Origin: Pseudophaeobacter sp. EL27
GTDB taxonomy: Bacteria > Pseudomonadota > Alphaproteobacteria > Rhodobacterales > Rhodobacteraceae
DNA length: 64,000 nucleotides
Direction of reading: 5' to 3'
Assembly: GCF_900313025.1 (NCBI RefSeq)
Contig: NZ_OMPQ01000013.1
Coordinates: forward strand, 310,001-374,000
The first letter of the stretch is position 1. Each line of letters opens with the position of its first letter. Positions 9,693 to 20,824 of this stretch are shown piece after piece. Made by a program: the position numbers and the translations under genes. Below the pieces are notes generated by a model, which did not search any database, was not told the origin of the DNA, and saw only the letters and a program-made list of their open reading frames with translations.

Positions 9693-11240
9693 TTAGTGCG
9701 ACGCAGTCTGGACGGCAGCGGAGGTATCCGCAGCAGCCAGAGACTGGTTAAAGTTGGCGATCAGCGCTTCAGTCGATGGACTGATGATATCGGTGACCAG
9801 CGAAGGATAGACGCCCAGCAGGATGGTCATCACCACCAGAGGCGCAAAGATAAACCGCTCGCGATTGTCCATGTCCTGGATCGTCTTCAGACTGCCCTTG
9901 ATCAGGTCGCCAAAGACCACCCGACGGTAGAGCCACAGCGCGTAGCAGGCAGAGAAAATCACGCCAGAGGCCGCAACCGCTGCTACCCAGGTGTTTTTCT
10001 GGAAGGCGCCCATCAGGGTGAGGAATTCACCCACAAAGCCAGAGGTGCCCGGCAGGCCTACGTTGCCCATGGTGAAGAACATGAAGATCAACGCGAAGGC
10101 CGGCATGCGAATAACCAACCCACCATAAGCGTTGATGTCACGGGTATGCATCCGGTCATAGATCACGCCCACACAGAGGAACAACGCGGCAGAGATAAAG
10201 CCGTGGCTCAGCATCTGGAAGATGGCACCATCAACACCCTGCTGGTTCGCCGCAAAGATGCCCATGGTGACAAACCCCATATGTGCAACAGAGGAATAGG
10301 CGATCAGCTTTTTCATGTCTTCCTGCACCATCGCCACCAGCGAGGTGTAAACCACCGCAATCGCCGACATCCACAGGATCAGATCGGTCATCACATCCGC
10401 ACCCACAGGGAACATCGGCAGAGAGAACCGCAGGAAGCCGTAACCGCCCATTTTCAAAAGGATCGCCGCCAGCACAACAGAGCCAGCAGTCGGCGCCTGC
10501 ACGTGGGCATCCGGCAGCCAAGTATGAACCGGCCACATCGGCATCTTCACCGCAAAAGAGGCAAAGAAGGCAAGGAACATCAGCGTCTGCATGCCACCGA
10601 TGACATGGATGCCTAGTACGTCAAAGCTGTTCGAGGCAAAGGTATGAGTCAGCAGAAACTCAATATCGGTACTCTTGGCATCCACGTACATCGCCACCAT
10701 AGCCACCAGCATCAGAACCGAGCCGAGGAAGGTATAGAGGAAGAACTTGAAGGAGGCGTAGATACGATCCTTGCCGCCCCAGATGCCGATAATCAGGAAC
10801 ATCGGAATGAGGCCAGCCTCGAAGAACACATAGAACAGTACCAGATCCAGCGCCATAAAGACACCCAGCATCAGGGTCTCGAGCAGCAGGAAGGCAATCA
10901 TGTATTCCTTGACGCGGGTCGAGACATTCCAGCTGGCCAGAATGGTCAGAGGCATAACAAAGGTGGTGAGCATCACAAAGAGCACTGAGATGCCGTCGAC
11001 GCCCATCTTGTACTGCAGGCCAAAGACCCAGTCGCGCTCTTCCAGAAACTGAAAGCCGGTATTGTTGGGATCAAACTGAAAGTAGATGCCAAGGCTTACC
11101 AGGAAGGTCAGCGCGGTGGCCAGAAGGGCCAGCCATTTGGCATTCCGTTGCGCCGCTTCGTCCTCGCCGCGCATGAGCAGGGCCATGACAGCCGCCGCCC
11201 CGGCAGGGATGAAAGTGACAATAGATAGAAGGTTGTCCAT
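9693..11240 (-). CDS. nuoM: NADH-quinone oxidoreductase subunit M
   Basis: Antiporter-like proton-pumping subunit of complex I, 515 residues with about 14 membrane helices. Typical segments are [38 protein letters not shown] and [11 protein letters not shown]. The start overlaps the nuoL stop (TGATG), which indicates translational coupling. Confidence 0.97.
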   Translation of the reverse strand: MDNLLSIVTFIPAGAAAVMALLMRGEDEAAQRNAKWLALLATALTFLVSLGIYFQFDPNNTGFQFLEERDWVFGLQYKMGVDGISVLFVMLTTFVMPLTILASWNVSTRVKEYMIAFLLLETLMLGVFMALDLVLFYVFFEAGLIPMFLIIGIWGGKDRIYASFKFFLYTFLGSVLMLVAMVAMYVDAKSTDIEFLLTHTFASNSFDVLGIHVIGGMQTLMFLAFFASFAVKMPMWPVHTWLPDAHVQAPTAGSVVLAAILLKMGGYGFLRFSLPMFPVGADVMTDLILWMSAIAVVYTSLVAMVQEDMKKLIAYSSVAHMGFVTMGIFAANQQGVDGAIFQMLSHGFISAALFLCVGVIYDRMHTRDINAYGGLVIRMPAFALIFMFFTMGNVGLPGTSGFVGEFLTLMGAFQKNTWVAAVAASGVIFSACYALWLYRRVVFGDLIKGSLKTIQDMDNRERFIFAPLVVMTILLGVYPSLVTDIISPSTEALIANFNQSLAAADTSAAVQTASH

Positions 11241-13342
11241 CAGTGGGCTCCTCCGCCGATCGACATCCAGGTGATCAGGGCTGCGATGCCCAGCACCATC
11301 CAGAAGGCATAGGTAAAGATGAAACCGGACTGCGCACGACCGGCAAGTTTGGTGAAGAAGGGCACGATCCCCATGGCCACGCCATTGAGGAAGCCGTCAA
11401 TGACATTGCCGTCACCGCGCTTCCAGAAGAAGCGCCCCAGGGCCAGAGCCGGTTTGACAAAAATCGCGTCATAGAGCTCGTCAAAGTACCACTTGTTCTT
11501 GAGGAACAGGTAGAGCGGCTGGAAGTTATTGGCCAGACGGCCCGGCAGGCTTGGGTTCACGATGTAGAACCAGACTGCCAGGATCAGCCCCAGGGACATC
11601 GCGACAAAGGGCGAAACCTTGACCCAATTTGGTGCGGCATGGGCATCGTCCAGCACATGGTTGTCCGGCGCAAAGTACAGCGCGCCTTCGCCCGGTTGGC
11701 CTGCAAAGACATAGTGATGCTCAGCCTCGGCGGCGTGATCATCGCTGTCGCCATGATCGTCATCGCCGTGACCCTCTGCGGCTTCACCATGTGCATCAGC
11801 AGCTGCTTCCGAATAGGGGATACCGTAGAATTTGGCGACCTTATCCGTGTGACCAAAGAAGGAGTTGTACCAGATCATACCCGAGAACACCGCACCCAGA
11901 GCCAGAACCCCAAGCGGGATCAGCATGGTCATGGGGCTTTCATGTGCATGGTCATGGGTGTGCTTGTCACCGCGTGGCTTGCCAAAGAAAGTCAGGAACA
12001 TCAGGCGCCAGCTATAGAAAGAGGTCATGAAGGCCGCGATCACCAGCATCCAGAAGCCGTAGTTGGACCCACCGGCATAGGCGCTTTCAATGATGGCATC
12101 CTTGGACAGGAAGCCGGCAAAACCGATATGCGTCAGCGGGATGCCAACACCAGTAATGGCCAGCGTGCCGATCATCATCGCCCAATAGGTATAGGGGATC
12201 TTTTTGCGCAGACCACCGTAGTTCATCATGTCCTGCTCGTGGTGCATGGCATGGATGACCGAGCCGGCCCCCAGGAACAGCATCGCCTTAAAGAAGGCAT
12301 GGGTGAACAGGTGGAACATGGCAGCGGAATACATGCCAACGCCAGCGGCGACAAACATATAGCCCAGCTGCGAACAGGTAGAATAAGCGATGACGCGCTT
12401 GATGTCGGTCTGAACCAGACCAACGGTGGCGGCAAAGAAAGCCGTGGTCGCGCCCAGCACAGTAATGAACATGGTGGCTTGCGGTGCGAATTCCATCAGT
12501 GGCGACATTCGGCAGACCAGGAAGACACCAGCAGTAACCATGGTCGCCGCGTGGATCAGCGCCGACACAGGGGTCGGACCTTCCATCGCGTCGGGCAACC
12601 AGGTGTGCAGGATAAGCTGCGCCGATTTACCCATGGCACCGATGAACAAGAGCATCGCCAACATGTTAGCCGCATCCCATTCCGCCCAGAGGAAGGTGAT
12701 CGTATGACCCGCTACCTCGGTTGGGATATCTGTGAAAATCTCAGAGAAGTTGATGCTGTCGGTCATCAGGAACAGACCAAAGATCCCCAGCGCAAAGCCA
12801 AAATCCCCAACCCGGTTGACGATAAAGGCCTTCATCGCCGCCGCATTTGCGGTTGGCTTGCGATAGTAGAAACCGATCAGCAGGTAAGAGGCAACGCCCA
12901 CACCTTCCCAGCCAAAGAACATCTGCAACAGGTTGTCAGAGGTCACCAGCATCAACATGGCAAAGGTAAAGAAGGACAGATAGGCAAAGAAGCGCGGCTT
13001 GTAGCTCTCGCCCTCTTTCCACTGCGGGTCATCGGCCATGTAGCCAAAGCTGTATAGATGCACCAGCGAGGAGACCGAGGTCACAACGATCAGCATCAGG
13101 GCGGTCAGACGATCCAGACGAATACCCCAGGAGGTATCCAGACTGCCGCTCTGGACCCAGGTCAGGATCTTGATCGACTGGCTGACGCCGTCAAAGCTGA
13201 TAAAGACAATCCAGGAGAGCAGCGCCGACAGGAACAACAGCCCCGTCGCCGTCACCATGGCGGCTTTTTCGCCGATGTATTTGTGGCCAAAGCCGCAAAT
13301 CAGCGCGCCCACCAGAGGGGCAAAGAGAAGGATGGTTTCCAT
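11240..13342 (-). CDS. nuoL: NADH-quinone oxidoreductase subunit L
   Basis: Distal proton-pumping subunit with the long lateral helix, 700 residues. [39 protein letters not shown] and [11 protein letters not shown] are diagnostic. Two soluble loops are unusually rich in His and Asp: around residues 456-467 ([10 protein letters not shown]) and 512-540 ([12 protein letters not shown]). They lie before the C-terminal transmembrane segments and could bind divalent metal, but no function is known to me. Confidence 0.97.
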   Translation of the reverse strand: METILLFAPLVGALICGFGHKYIGEKAAMVTATGLLFLSALLSWIVFISFDGVSQSIKILTWVQSGSLDTSWGIRLDRLTALMLIVVTSVSSLVHLYSFGYMADDPQWKEGESYKPRFFAYLSFFTFAMLMLVTSDNLLQMFFGWEGVGVASYLLIGFYYRKPTANAAAMKAFIVNRVGDFGFALGIFGLFLMTDSINFSEIFTDIPTEVAGHTITFLWAEWDAANMLAMLLFIGAMGKSAQLILHTWLPDAMEGPTPVSALIHAATMVTAGVFLVCRMSPLMEFAPQATMFITVLGATTAFFAATVGLVQTDIKRVIAYSTCSQLGYMFVAAGVGMYSAAMFHLFTHAFFKAMLFLGAGSVIHAMHHEQDMMNYGGLRKKIPYTYWAMMIGTLAITGVGIPLTHIGFAGFLSKDAIIESAYAGGSNYGFWMLVIAAFMTSFYSWRLMFLTFFGKPRGDKHTHDHAHESPMTMLIPLGVLALGAVFSGMIWYNSFFGHTDKVAKFYGIPYSEAAADAHGEAAEGHGDDDHGDSDDHAAEAEHHYVFAGQPGEGALYFAPDNHVLDDAHAAPNWVKVSPFVAMSLGLILAVWFYIVNPSLPGRLANNFQPLYLFLKNKWYFDELYDAIFVKPALALGRFFWKRGDGNVIDGFLNGVAMGIVPFFTKLAGRAQSGFIFTYAFWMVLGIAALITWMSIGGGAH

Positions 13343-13348
13343 GATGCT

Positions 13349-13654
13349 TTAGCCCTTCATCATATTGATGTCTTCCACGGCGATGGTGCCGCGGTTACGG
13401 AAGAAGCAGACCAGGATCGCCAGGCCAATGGCGGCCTCAGCGGCGGCCACGGTCAGCACGAACAGGGTAAAGACCTGCCCCACCAGATCCCCAAGGAAGC
13501 TGGAGAAGGCCACAAGGTTGATATTCACTGCCAAGAGCATCAATTCGATGCTCATCAGCAGGATGATCACGTTCTTGCGGTTCAGGAAAAGCCCGAAAAT
13601 GCCGATGACGAACAGCGTCGCTGCAACGGTGAGATAATGTTCAATGCCGATCAT
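13349..13654 (-). CDS. nuoK: NADH-quinone oxidoreductase subunit K
   Basis: Small membrane subunit of complex I, 101 residues in three helices. The helices carry the conserved glutamates of the central hydrophilic axis ([17 protein letters not shown] and [13 protein letters not shown]). Six bp separate it from nuoL and three from nuoJ. Confidence 0.97.
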   Translation of the reverse strand: MIGIEHYLTVAATLFVIGIFGLFLNRKNVIILLMSIELMLLAVNINLVAFSSFLGDLVGQVFTLFVLTVAAAEAAIGLAILVCFFRNRGTIAVEDINMMKG

Positions 13655-13657
13655 TGC

Positions 13658-14260
13658 TTACAGCCCCTGCCCCGGTTTGATGTCTTTCAGTTCCATGGCC
13701 TTGGCCGGGTCGCGCGACATTTGCAGCATCACGTCCTGGCGTTTGACATCTTTACGATGGCGCAGGGTCAGGGTGATGGCGCCAATCATGGCGACCAGCA
13801 GGATTAGACCCGAGAGCTGGAACAGAAGGAAATATTGGTCATAAATGATAAGGCCCAGGGCCTCGGTGTTGTGCTGATCCGTCGGTATCGGCTGCGCCAA
13901 TTGCTCGGCGGCGCCATGGGCGCTTTCCCAGGAGCCATAGGCCATCACAAACTGCATAAGGATGACCAAGCCGATCAGCAAGGCCAAAGGCATATATTGC
14001 GCCATCTCAGCCTTAAGGGCGGCAAAGTCGACATCCAGCATCATCACCACAAAGAGGAACAGTACCGCGACTGCCCCCACGTAGACGATGACCAGCAGCA
14101 TGGCGACGAATTCCGCCCCCAGCAGCACAAACAATCCGGCCGAAGAGATAAAGGCCAGGATCAGCCACAGTACCGAATGCACCGGTTGACGGCTGATCAC
14201 AGTGAACAGCCCGCCGGTGATGGCGCTGATGGCGAAGAGGTAGAAGGCAAAAACGCTCAT
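13658..14260 (-). CDS. nuoJ: NADH-quinone oxidoreductase subunit J
   Basis: Membrane subunit of the complex I proton channel, 200 residues with five helices. [20 protein letters not shown] holds the pi-bulge helix important for coupling. The C-terminal tail is soluble ([17 protein letters not shown]). The start overlaps the stop of the decarboxylase-like gene by 4 bp (ATGA). Confidence 0.96.
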   Translation of the reverse strand: MSVFAFYLFAISAITGGLFTVISRQPVHSVLWLILAFISSAGLFVLLGAEFVAMLLVIVYVGAVAVLFLFVVMMLDVDFAALKAEMAQYMPLALLIGLVILMQFVMAYGSWESAHGAAEQLAQPIPTDQHNTEALGLIIYDQYFLLFQLSGLILLVAMIGAITLTLRHRKDVKRQDVMLQMSRDPAKAMELKDIKPGQGL

Positions 14261-14688
14261 GTCTCATCGTCCCTTTTGTCGGTCATGACTTCTTGCGCCA
14301 ATTCCAGCGCCCGGTTCATGGCCGGAATGCCGGCAAAAACCGACATCTGTCCGATCGTTTCAACGATCTCTTGTTTCTTTGCACCCGCTTCAACAGCGTG
14401 GCGTACGGTTTGACGCACAGCAGTATCTGCCTGCGCGCCCTGGCATGTGAGCCCGGCCAATGTCAGCAAAAGCCGGGTCTTGGCATCCAGACCATCCTTG
14501 TTGATGGTCTTGCCAAACATCATTTCCATGACCTCTTTGGGCATGGTCGGCCACAGGGCCTCGAACCCCGATCTGGTCATCGGGTCCAGACCTTTGGCCA
14601 GATCAGGATTCATGGATTTCACCATCTCCTGATACTGGGCCTGCGCCTGGGCCATCATGGCCTCAAAGGGGTTCTTTGCATCACTCAT
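14257..14688 (-). CDS. Carboxymuconolactone decarboxylase-family protein within nuo operon
   Basis: 143-residue all-helical protein of the CMD/AhpD-like fold: [18 protein letters not shown] followed by [20 protein letters not shown]. There is one Cys (TLAGLTC) but no CxxC, so AhpD-type peroxidase activity is unlikely. The N-terminal 60 residues are helical with a [15 protein letters not shown] segment. It overlaps nuoI upstream and nuoJ downstream by ATGA junctions, so it is co-translated with complex I membrane-arm subunits. An assembly or stress role is inference; no function is known to me. Confidence 0.82.
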   Translation of the reverse strand: MSDAKNPFEAMMAQAQAQYQEMVKSMNPDLAKGLDPMTRSGFEALWPTMPKEVMEMMFGKTINKDGLDAKTRLLLTLAGLTCQGAQADTAVRQTVRHAVEAGAKKQEIVETIGQMSVFAGIPAMNRALELAQEVMTDKRDDET

Positions 14689-15182
14689 CGGTAGGGCGCA
14701 TCAATTTCGAGGTTGCGGGCAATCTCGGCTTCCCAACGTTCGCCATTCGCCAAGAGCTTGTCCTTGTCATAGAACAGCTCTTCGCGGGTCTCGGTGGCGA
14801 ATTCAAAATTCGGTCCCTCAACGATGGCATCCACCGGGCAGGCTTCCTGGCAGAAACCGCAGTAGATGCATTTGGTCATGTCGAGGTCATAGCGTGTTGT
14901 GCGGCGCGAACCGTCTTCGCGGGGTTCCGCATCGATGGTGATCGCCTGCGCCGGACAGACCGCTTCACAGAGCTTACAGGCAATGCAGCGCTCTTCGCCG
15001 TTGGGATACCGGCGCAGCGCATGCTCACCCCGGAAACGCGGGCTAAGCGGTCCCTTCTCATGCGGGTAGTTGATGGTCGCCTTGGGGGCAAAGAAGTATT
15101 TGAGCCCCAGTTTGAAGCCGACCCAGAAATCCTGCAGCAGGAAATATTTGGCGGCGCGGGTATAATCGATCTGGTTTGTCAT
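14685..15182 (-). CDS. nuoI: NADH-quinone oxidoreductase subunit I
   Basis: Peripheral-arm iron-sulfur subunit carrying clusters N6a and N6b. Two CxxCxxCxxxCP motifs are visible ([12 protein letters not shown] and [12 protein letters not shown]). 165 residues is normal for alphaproteobacteria. The ATGA overlap with the next gene implies coupling. Confidence 0.97.
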   Translation of the reverse strand: MTNQIDYTRAAKYFLLQDFWVGFKLGLKYFFAPKATINYPHEKGPLSPRFRGEHALRRYPNGEERCIACKLCEAVCPAQAITIDAEPREDGSRRTTRYDLDMTKCIYCGFCQEACPVDAIVEGPNFEFATETREELFYDKDKLLANGERWEAEIARNLEIDAPYR

Positions 15183-15184
15183 GA

Positions 15185-16222
15185 TCAGCCTCCCACGGTC
15201 CAGCGGGCAAAGATGCCCCAGAACCAGTCAAATTTGGCAGCAAAGGCAACAAAGACCACCCAGAACAGCGAGAAGGGCAGAAAGACCTTCCAGCCAAGGC
15301 GCATCAGCTGGTCATAGCGGTAGCGCGGGGTGATGGCTTTCACCATTGCAAAGAGGAAGAAGAAGAAGGCCATCTTGCCAACCATCCACAGCACGCCATC
15401 CGGCAGGCCGGGGATTGGCGACAGCCAGCCACCAAAGAACAGCAGCGAAGTCAGCGCACACATCAGGAAGATCGAGATATACTCACCCGCCATGAACAGC
15501 AGGAAGGGCGTTGCAGAGTATTCCACCTGATAGCCGGCCACCAGTTCGGATTCCGCTTCGGGCAGATCGAACGGCGGGCGGTTGGTTTCCGCCAGACAAG
15601 AGATGAAGAACAGGAAGACCATGGGGAAATGCGGCAACCAGTACCAGTTGAACAGGCCTGCATTGCCATCCTGAGCGCGCACGATATCGCCAAAGTTCAT
15701 GCTGCCGGTGGAGATAATCACCCCAACGATGATCAAACCAATGGAGACCTCATAAGAGATCATCTGCGCCGCCGAGCGCAGCGCCCCAAGGAAGGGGTAC
15801 TTCGAGTTCGAAGCCCAACCGCCCATGATGACGCCGTAGACCTCGAGGCTGGACACCGCAAAGACATAGAGGATCGCCACATTGATGTTGGACAGAACCC
15901 AACCATCGTTGAAAGGGATCACTGCCCAGGCCACCATGGCCAGTACAAAGGAGGTCAGCGGCGCCATGATAAAGACGGTGCGGTCGGCACCGGCCGGGAT
16001 CACCACCTCTTTGACCACATATTTCAGCGCATCCGCCACCGATTGCAGGATGCCATAGACACCCACAACGTTGGGGCCACGGCGCATCTGCACAGCCGCC
16101 CAGATCTTCCGGTCCCCGTAGACGAGGAACAGAAGGGAGATCATCACAAAGGCAACAACCGCAAGCACCTGCGCCAATATCAGTACAGCAATGCCGCCTG
16201 GGGTGTTAAAGAATTCAGCCAT
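15185..16222 (-). CDS. nuoH: NADH-quinone oxidoreductase subunit H
   Basis: Membrane subunit that closes the quinone chamber at the junction with the peripheral arm, 345 residues and eight helices. Characteristic segments are [38 protein letters not shown], and [21 protein letters not shown] with its charged quinone-site loop. Two bp separate it from nuoI. Confidence 0.97.
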   Translation of the reverse strand: MAEFFNTPGGIAVLILAQVLAVVAFVMISLLFLVYGDRKIWAAVQMRRGPNVVGVYGILQSVADALKYVVKEVVIPAGADRTVFIMAPLTSFVLAMVAWAVIPFNDGWVLSNINVAILYVFAVSSLEVYGVIMGGWASNSKYPFLGALRSAAQMISYEVSIGLIIVGVIISTGSMNFGDIVRAQDGNAGLFNWYWLPHFPMVFLFFISCLAETNRPPFDLPEAESELVAGYQVEYSATPFLLFMAGEYISIFLMCALTSLLFFGGWLSPIPGLPDGVLWMVGKMAFFFFLFAMVKAITPRYRYDQLMRLGWKVFLPFSLFWVVFVAFAAKFDWFWGIFARWTVGG

Positions 16223-16228
16223 AGGTCC

Positions 16229-16615
16229 TCACACCGTAGGTATTCCGTTTGCCGCGCAATTTGCCACCACGACTTCTGCGTCGATGGTGCGCAATCCGCG
16301 CGGTAGGGAGGGTGAAATCGTGTAAACTGCATCGGCAATCTGATTGCCACCCTCATGTTTCATTTTTGTGCGCACGTGACGTGCAAACCCGTAACCCCGG
16401 ATCAGCGCGTATTGTGCCGCTGCACATTCGGCATAGTTATCCACATCATCACCCGACCGGGCGCCGGACATGGTCACATGAAATTGCACCAGATCGCCCT
16501 CCAGAAGACTGGTCCGCACCCCGTGGTAATCAGGGTCAAACCCGTCTTCTGATCCGCCGGGGATCGGGGCACAGCCCGCCAGCGTCAGAGAGGATATGAG
16601 TGCAGCGCGGATCAC
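16229..16615 (-). CDS. Putative lipoprotein inside the nuo operon
   Basis: 128-residue protein with a short signal and lipobox (SLTLAGC at residues 9-15), so probably lipid-anchored in the periplasm. The rest is a small soluble domain with two further Cys (YAECAAAQ and VANCAANG) that could pair. The start is GTG, overlapping the nuoG stop (GTGA), so it is coupled to nuoG; nuoH begins 6 bp after it. I do not recognise a domain. Extra ORFs in the nuo operon are known from Rhodobacter capsulatus; whether this is an ortholog of one of those needs a search. Confidence 0.75.
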   Translation of the reverse strand: MIRAALISSLTLAGCAPIPGGSEDGFDPDYHGVRTSLLEGDLVQFHVTMSGARSGDDVDNYAECAAAQYALIRGYGFARHVRTKMKHEGGNQIADAVYTISPSLPRGLRTIDAEVVVANCAANGIPTV

Positions 16616-18627
16616 TCGGCCGCAATCTTCTCGGCCCGGCGGGCCTTGGCATTTGCCGACAGCTCGGCCATCACTTGCGAAGCGCGGGCAATCGGGTTGG
16701 TCAGGTAGAAATCCCCCAGCGCATTGCGGAAGTCCGCCTTGCCCAGCGGGCCTTCCTCTTCCAGCTGCCAGGTGTTTTCCGGAACCTGGTCAACCTGCGC
16801 AAGATGCGGCACCTCTTTCACCAGGGCCTGGCGCAGCTGTGCCAGCGAGTCATAGGGCAGTTGCGCACCGATTTCGGCGCTCAGCGCCCGCAGGATGGCC
16901 CAGTTTTCCTTGGCTTCGCCCGGCGCAAAGCCCGCGCGCATCGCCAGTTGTGGGCGGCCTTCGGTGTTCACAAAGAGACCGTTTTCCTCGGTATAGGCAG
17001 CGCCCGGCAGGATCACATCAGCGCGATGCGCACCGCGATCCCCCTGACTGCCCTGGTAGATCACAAAGGCCCCTTCACCGATTTCGACTTCATCGGCGCC
17101 AAGGCTGTAGATCACGTCACATTCAGACACGGCATTGCGGCCGCCTTCGGTCACTGCGCCCACATCCATCGCCCCAACGCGGGCGGCGGCGGTGTGCAGC
17201 ACCAAAAGCTTGGCATTTCCAGCCTCACAGATCTTTTGAACCATAGCCAGAACCGCAGCACCATCTGCCTCCTGCAGGGCGCCCTGCCCCAGGATGACAA
17301 TCGGGTTCTTGTCCTTGACATGGTCAGAGGTCGAAAGCGCCTGCTCCAAAGCAGCACGGTCTGTGCCGATGTGGTTCACGTCATAGGTCAGGTCGACGTT
17401 CTCGCCAATCAGGGACACCTGCGCGCCATTGATCCAGGCCTGACGGATACGGGCATTCAGAACCGGTGCCTCAGTGCGGGGGTCGGTGCCAATCAGCAGG
17501 ATCGAACCCGCAGCATCGATGTCTTCAATCGCCGCAGTGCCCACATAGGCAGAGCGGTTGGCCGCAGGCAGACGTGCGCCATCGGTACGACATTCTACAA
17601 TGCCCTCCTGCCCTTCAACCAGTTGCTTCAGCGCAAAAACAGCCTCGGTCGGCGCCAGATCACCAACCAGAGCGCCAAGCTTCTTGGCCCCCTTCATCGC
17701 GGTGGCGGCAGCTGTCAGAGCCTCAGGCCAGCTGGCGGGCTTGAGCTTGCCATTGACGCGCACATAGGGGCGATCCAGTCGCTGACGACGCAAGCCATCC
17801 CAGACAAAACGGGTCTTGTCGGAGATCCACTCTTCATTCACGCCATCGTTGTTGCGCGGCAGGATCCGCATCACTTCACGGCCCTTGGTATCGACCCGGA
17901 TGTTGGAGCCAAGCGCATCCATCACGTCGATGGTTTCGGTCTTGGTCAGCTCCCAGGGGCGGGCGCTGAAGGCATAGGGTTTGGAGGTCAGCGCACCAAC
18001 CGGGCAGAGATCAATGATATTGCCCTGCAGGTTGCTGTCCAAAGTCTCGTTCAGGTAGCTGGTGATTTCAGCATCTTCGCCGCGGCCGGTCTGACCCATC
18101 TGGGTAATGCCTGCCACTTCGGAGGTGAAGCGCACGCAGCGGGTGCAGCTAATGCAGCGGGTCATCGCCGTCGACACAAGCGGGCCGAGGTTCAGATCGT
18201 CCACTGCGCGTTTGGGTTCGCGGAAACGGGAGAAATCAACGCCATAAGCCATGGCCTGATCCTGCAGATCACATTCGCCGCCCTGATCGCAGATCGGGCA
18301 ATCCAGCGGGTGGTTGATCAGCATGAATTCCATCACGCCTTCACGGGCCTTTTTGACCATGGGCGAATTGGTCTTAACCACTGGCGCCTGACCTTCGGGA
18401 CCGGGGCGCAGATCGCGCACCTGCATGGCGCAGGAAGCGGCGGGCTTGGGCGGGCCGCCGACGACCTCGACCAGGCACATGCGGCAGTTGCCGGCAATCG
18501 ACAGGCGCTCGTGGTAGCAGAAACGCGGGATCTCGACGCCCGCCTCTTCGCAGGCCTGGATCAGGGTCATGGCCCCATCCACCTCTACCTCGGTTCCGTC
18601 GATATTGATCTTGCGGAGGTCAGACAT
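16612..18627 (-). CDS. nuoG: NADH-quinone oxidoreductase subunit G
   Basis: Largest peripheral-arm subunit, 671 residues. An N-terminal 2Fe-2S ferredoxin domain ([15 protein letters not shown]) is followed by the N5 region ([15 protein letters not shown]), a 4Fe-4S motif (CISCTRC) and DLCPVGAL, then a molybdopterin-oxidoreductase-like domain without cofactor. The length matches alphaproteobacterial and mitochondrial types rather than the roughly 900-residue E. coli form. It lies 3 bp after the DUF5333-like gene. Confidence 0.96.
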   Translation of the reverse strand: MSDLRKINIDGTEVEVDGAMTLIQACEEAGVEIPRFCYHERLSIAGNCRMCLVEVVGGPPKPAASCAMQVRDLRPGPEGQAPVVKTNSPMVKKAREGVMEFMLINHPLDCPICDQGGECDLQDQAMAYGVDFSRFREPKRAVDDLNLGPLVSTAMTRCISCTRCVRFTSEVAGITQMGQTGRGEDAEITSYLNETLDSNLQGNIIDLCPVGALTSKPYAFSARPWELTKTETIDVMDALGSNIRVDTKGREVMRILPRNNDGVNEEWISDKTRFVWDGLRRQRLDRPYVRVNGKLKPASWPEALTAAATAMKGAKKLGALVGDLAPTEAVFALKQLVEGQEGIVECRTDGARLPAANRSAYVGTAAIEDIDAAGSILLIGTDPRTEAPVLNARIRQAWINGAQVSLIGENVDLTYDVNHIGTDRAALEQALSTSDHVKDKNPIVILGQGALQEADGAAVLAMVQKICEAGNAKLLVLHTAAARVGAMDVGAVTEGGRNAVSECDVIYSLGADEVEIGEGAFVIYQGSQGDRGAHRADVILPGAAYTEENGLFVNTEGRPQLAMRAGFAPGEAKENWAILRALSAEIGAQLPYDSLAQLRQALVKEVPHLAQVDQVPENTWQLEEEGPLGKADFRNALGDFYLTNPIARASQVMAELSANAKARRAEKIAAE

Positions 18628-18630
18628 GGT

Positions 18631-19053
18631 CTATTTCGCCCTCAGTAACGCGCCGATCGCGCTGTTTTTCTGTATTTCCGCACGACCAAACGCGCAGAAT
18701 GTTTCTGGATCGTCATAAGAGACACCGCTCTTGGCGAGCAGTTTTTCGCCCCTTGCCCGCATCCGGGCCTTTTCTGTGTCGGACTCGATATAGGCCCGGA
18801 TTTCGCTATCGCCGTAGCCCAGCGAATTGGCATGGGAGCGCAGCCGACGCAGCTCTCCGACGCCTTTGAAAAAACGTGCGCCAAGGCTGTCACAGTGATC
18901 TGCAACCTCTTTGGCCATGGCCACTGCAAACAGCGGCTCTTCGATTTCGGGCACATCCCGCAACGATGGTTTGGCAGCCGCCCCAACCGGAAAAGCCAGG
19001 GTTCCGATCGCAATAAGGGTCGCCATCAGCGAAAATTTCATTTGCGCAGGCAT
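18631..19053 (-). CDS. DUF5333-like secreted protein within nuo operon
   Basis: 140 residues with a signal peptide (FSLMATLIAIGTLAFPVGAAA), then a small helical domain with two Cys (ADHCDSLG and ETFCAFGR) that could form a disulfide. Its length, Cys spacing and position before nuoG match a family I recall as DUF5333, of unknown function and found in Rhodobacterales. I chose ATG 19053 because AAGGAGAG precedes it; the frame is open further upstream to 19167 without a good ribosome site. Export of a complex I operon product suggests a periplasmic role, but this is inference. Confidence 0.75.
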   Translation of the reverse strand: MPAQMKFSLMATLIAIGTLAFPVGAAAKPSLRDVPEIEEPLFAVAMAKEVADHCDSLGARFFKGVGELRRLRSHANSLGYGDSEIRAYIESDTEKARMRARGEKLLAKSGVSYDDPETFCAFGRAEIQKNSAIGALLRAK

Positions 19054-19154
19054 AATTGATCTCTCCTTAGTTAGGGAGAGACCACCAGGCGCAAGAACAG
19101 AGGCGTTATTCAATAACACCGCTGCCGACTGGCCAGGATATGCCCAAATTCCGC

Positions 19155-19502
19155 TCACGAGTCGCATGTCCCCCGCAGCACAGCCTTGTCTCCATCACGC
19201 GGCAATGGGACCTCGGGATCGTCCAGATCAACCTCCCAGTCGATCTTGGATGTACCGTAGTTCTTGATGCAGTAGGTCGTGCCGGCATAGCGCATGGCTT
19301 CGCGCGCGCCCAAAGGTGAGGCAGCAACGTCAAACACTTCTGCCTCAAAAAAGGCTCGTGTCACCTTTTTTTCAACGACGGAGGCTTTGGTGCGAAAAGC
19401 AACACCATCAAATACCGGACGAGAATCCTTATCACCGCAGCCCGCAAGCACTCCGGCTGAAACCAGAGCAACCGTCAGTAATTTGACATTTCCAATCATC
19501 AT
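19155..19502 (-). CDS. Putative lipoprotein between nuoF and DUF5333-like gene
   Basis: 115-residue protein with a signal ending in a lipobox (VLAGC near residue 22) and a compact domain (MRYAGTTYCIKNYGTSKIDW, then DGDKAVLRGTCDS). It has two further Cys besides the lipid-anchored one. It starts 17 bp after the nuoF stop and ends about 100 bp before the DUF5333-like start. The fold is not recognised. Together with its neighbours it makes a cluster of exported small proteins within the complex I operon. Confidence 0.7.
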   Translation of the reverse strand: MMIGNVKLLTVALVSAGVLAGCGDKDSRPVFDGVAFRTKASVVEKKVTRAFFEAEVFDVAASPLGAREAMRYAGTTYCIKNYGTSKIDWEVDLDDPEVPLPRDGDKAVLRGTCDS

Positions 19503-19519
19503 CCGTCCCTTACGTCTTC

Positions 19520-20818
19520 TTATTCGGCAGCAATGGCACTTTTGCGACCCGTTTTCTGGGCCTTGATACGGTCTTCGATCTCATCTCGGAAGTTGCGGAT
19601 CAAGCCCTGGATGGGCCAGGCCGCCGCATCGCCAAGCGCGCAGATGGTGTGGCCTTCGACCTGCTTGGTCACATCCCACAGCATATCGATCTCTTCCAAG
19701 TCGGCCTCGCCTTTGACCAAACGATCCATCACCCGCATCATCCAGCCAGTGCCTTCGCGGCAAGGCGTACACTGACCGCAGCTTTCGTGTTTGTAGAATT
19801 TCGCCAGACGCCAGATCGCCTTGATGATATCGGTCTGCTTGTCCATCACGATGACCGCCGCCGTGCCCAGACCAGAGCCCAGCTCGCCGCGCAGATAGTC
19901 AAAATCCATGATCGCATCGCGCATGTTCTCGCCACGTACACAGGGCACCGACGAGCCACCCGGGATTACCGCCAGCAGATTGTCCCAGCCACCACGAATG
20001 CCGCCGCAGTGCTTTTCGATCAGCTCCTCAAAGGAGATCGACATGGCTTCTTCAACCACACAGGGGTTGTTGACATGGCCGGAGATCGCAAAAAGTTTTG
20101 TGCCCGCATTGTTGGGACGACCAAAGCCCGCAAACCAATCGGCGCCACGGCGCAGGATGGTGGGCACAACGGCGATGCTCTCAACATTGTTCACGGTTGT
20201 CGGGCAGCCATAAAGGCCTGCGCCAGCCGGAAAAGGCGGCTTCATCCGGGGCATGCCCTTTTTGCCTTCCAGGCTTTCGATCAATGCGGTTTCTTCACCG
20301 CAGATATAAGCCCCGGCCCCGTGGTGCAGGAAGACGTCAAAGTCCCAGCCAGAACCAGCGGCGTTGCGACCCAAAAGGCCCTTGTCGTAGCACTCATCAA
20401 TGGCCGCCTGCAGCGCCTCGCGCTCGCGGATATATTCGCCGCGCAGATAGATGTAACAGGTGTGGGCCTGCATCGCAAAACTGGCAATCAAGGCGCCCTC
20501 AATCAATGTGTGCGGATCATGACGCATAATTTCGCGGTCTTTACAGGTGCCCGGCTCGGATTCATCGGCATTGATCACCAAATACGAAGGACGACCGTCG
20601 CTTTCCTTGGGCATAAAGGACCATTTCAGGCCGGTGGGGAAACCCGCGCCACCGCGACCGCGCAGACCGGAGTCCTTCATGGTCTGGATGATCCAGTCGC
20701 GGCCCTTGTCGATGAGCCCCGCAGTGCCATCCCAATGGCCGCGCGCCTGGGCACCTTTCAGGGTGCGCTCATGCATACCGTAGAGGTTGGTAAAGATCCG
20801 GTCCTGGTCCTTCAGCAT
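19520..20818 (-). CDS. nuoF: NADH-quinone oxidoreductase subunit F
   Basis: NADH- and FMN-binding subunit with cluster N3, 432 residues. The glycine-rich FMN/NADH segment [18 protein letters not shown], the [12 protein letters not shown] cluster motif and a later ligand in [13 protein letters not shown] are visible. It is preceded by the small DUF5337-like membrane gene. Confidence 0.97.
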   Translation of the reverse strand: MLKDQDRIFTNLYGMHERTLKGAQARGHWDGTAGLIDKGRDWIIQTMKDSGLRGRGGAGFPTGLKWSFMPKESDGRPSYLVINADESEPGTCKDREIMRHDPHTLIEGALIASFAMQAHTCYIYLRGEYIREREALQAAIDECYDKGLLGRNAAGSGWDFDVFLHHGAGAYICGEETALIESLEGKKGMPRMKPPFPAGAGLYGCPTTVNNVESIAVVPTILRRGADWFAGFGRPNNAGTKLFAISGHVNNPCVVEEAMSISFEELIEKHCGGIRGGWDNLLAVIPGGSSVPCVRGENMRDAIMDFDYLRGELGSGLGTAAVIVMDKQTDIIKAIWRLAKFYKHESCGQCTPCREGTGWMMRVMDRLVKGEADLEEIDMLWDVTKQVEGHTICALGDAAAWPIQGLIRNFRDEIEDRIKAQKTGRKSAIAAE

Positions 20819-20824
20819 GTCTGC

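Noticed and set aside
11243-13057. 604-codon plus-strand open frame opposite nuoL
   Set aside because: Rich in His, Gln, Arg and Asp, typical of antisense of a membrane protein gene; no homology or ribosome site.
16600-18648. 682-codon plus-strand open frame opposite nuoG
   Set aside because: It is antisense to a certain nuoG and has no recognisable motifs; long shadow frames are expected at this G+C.
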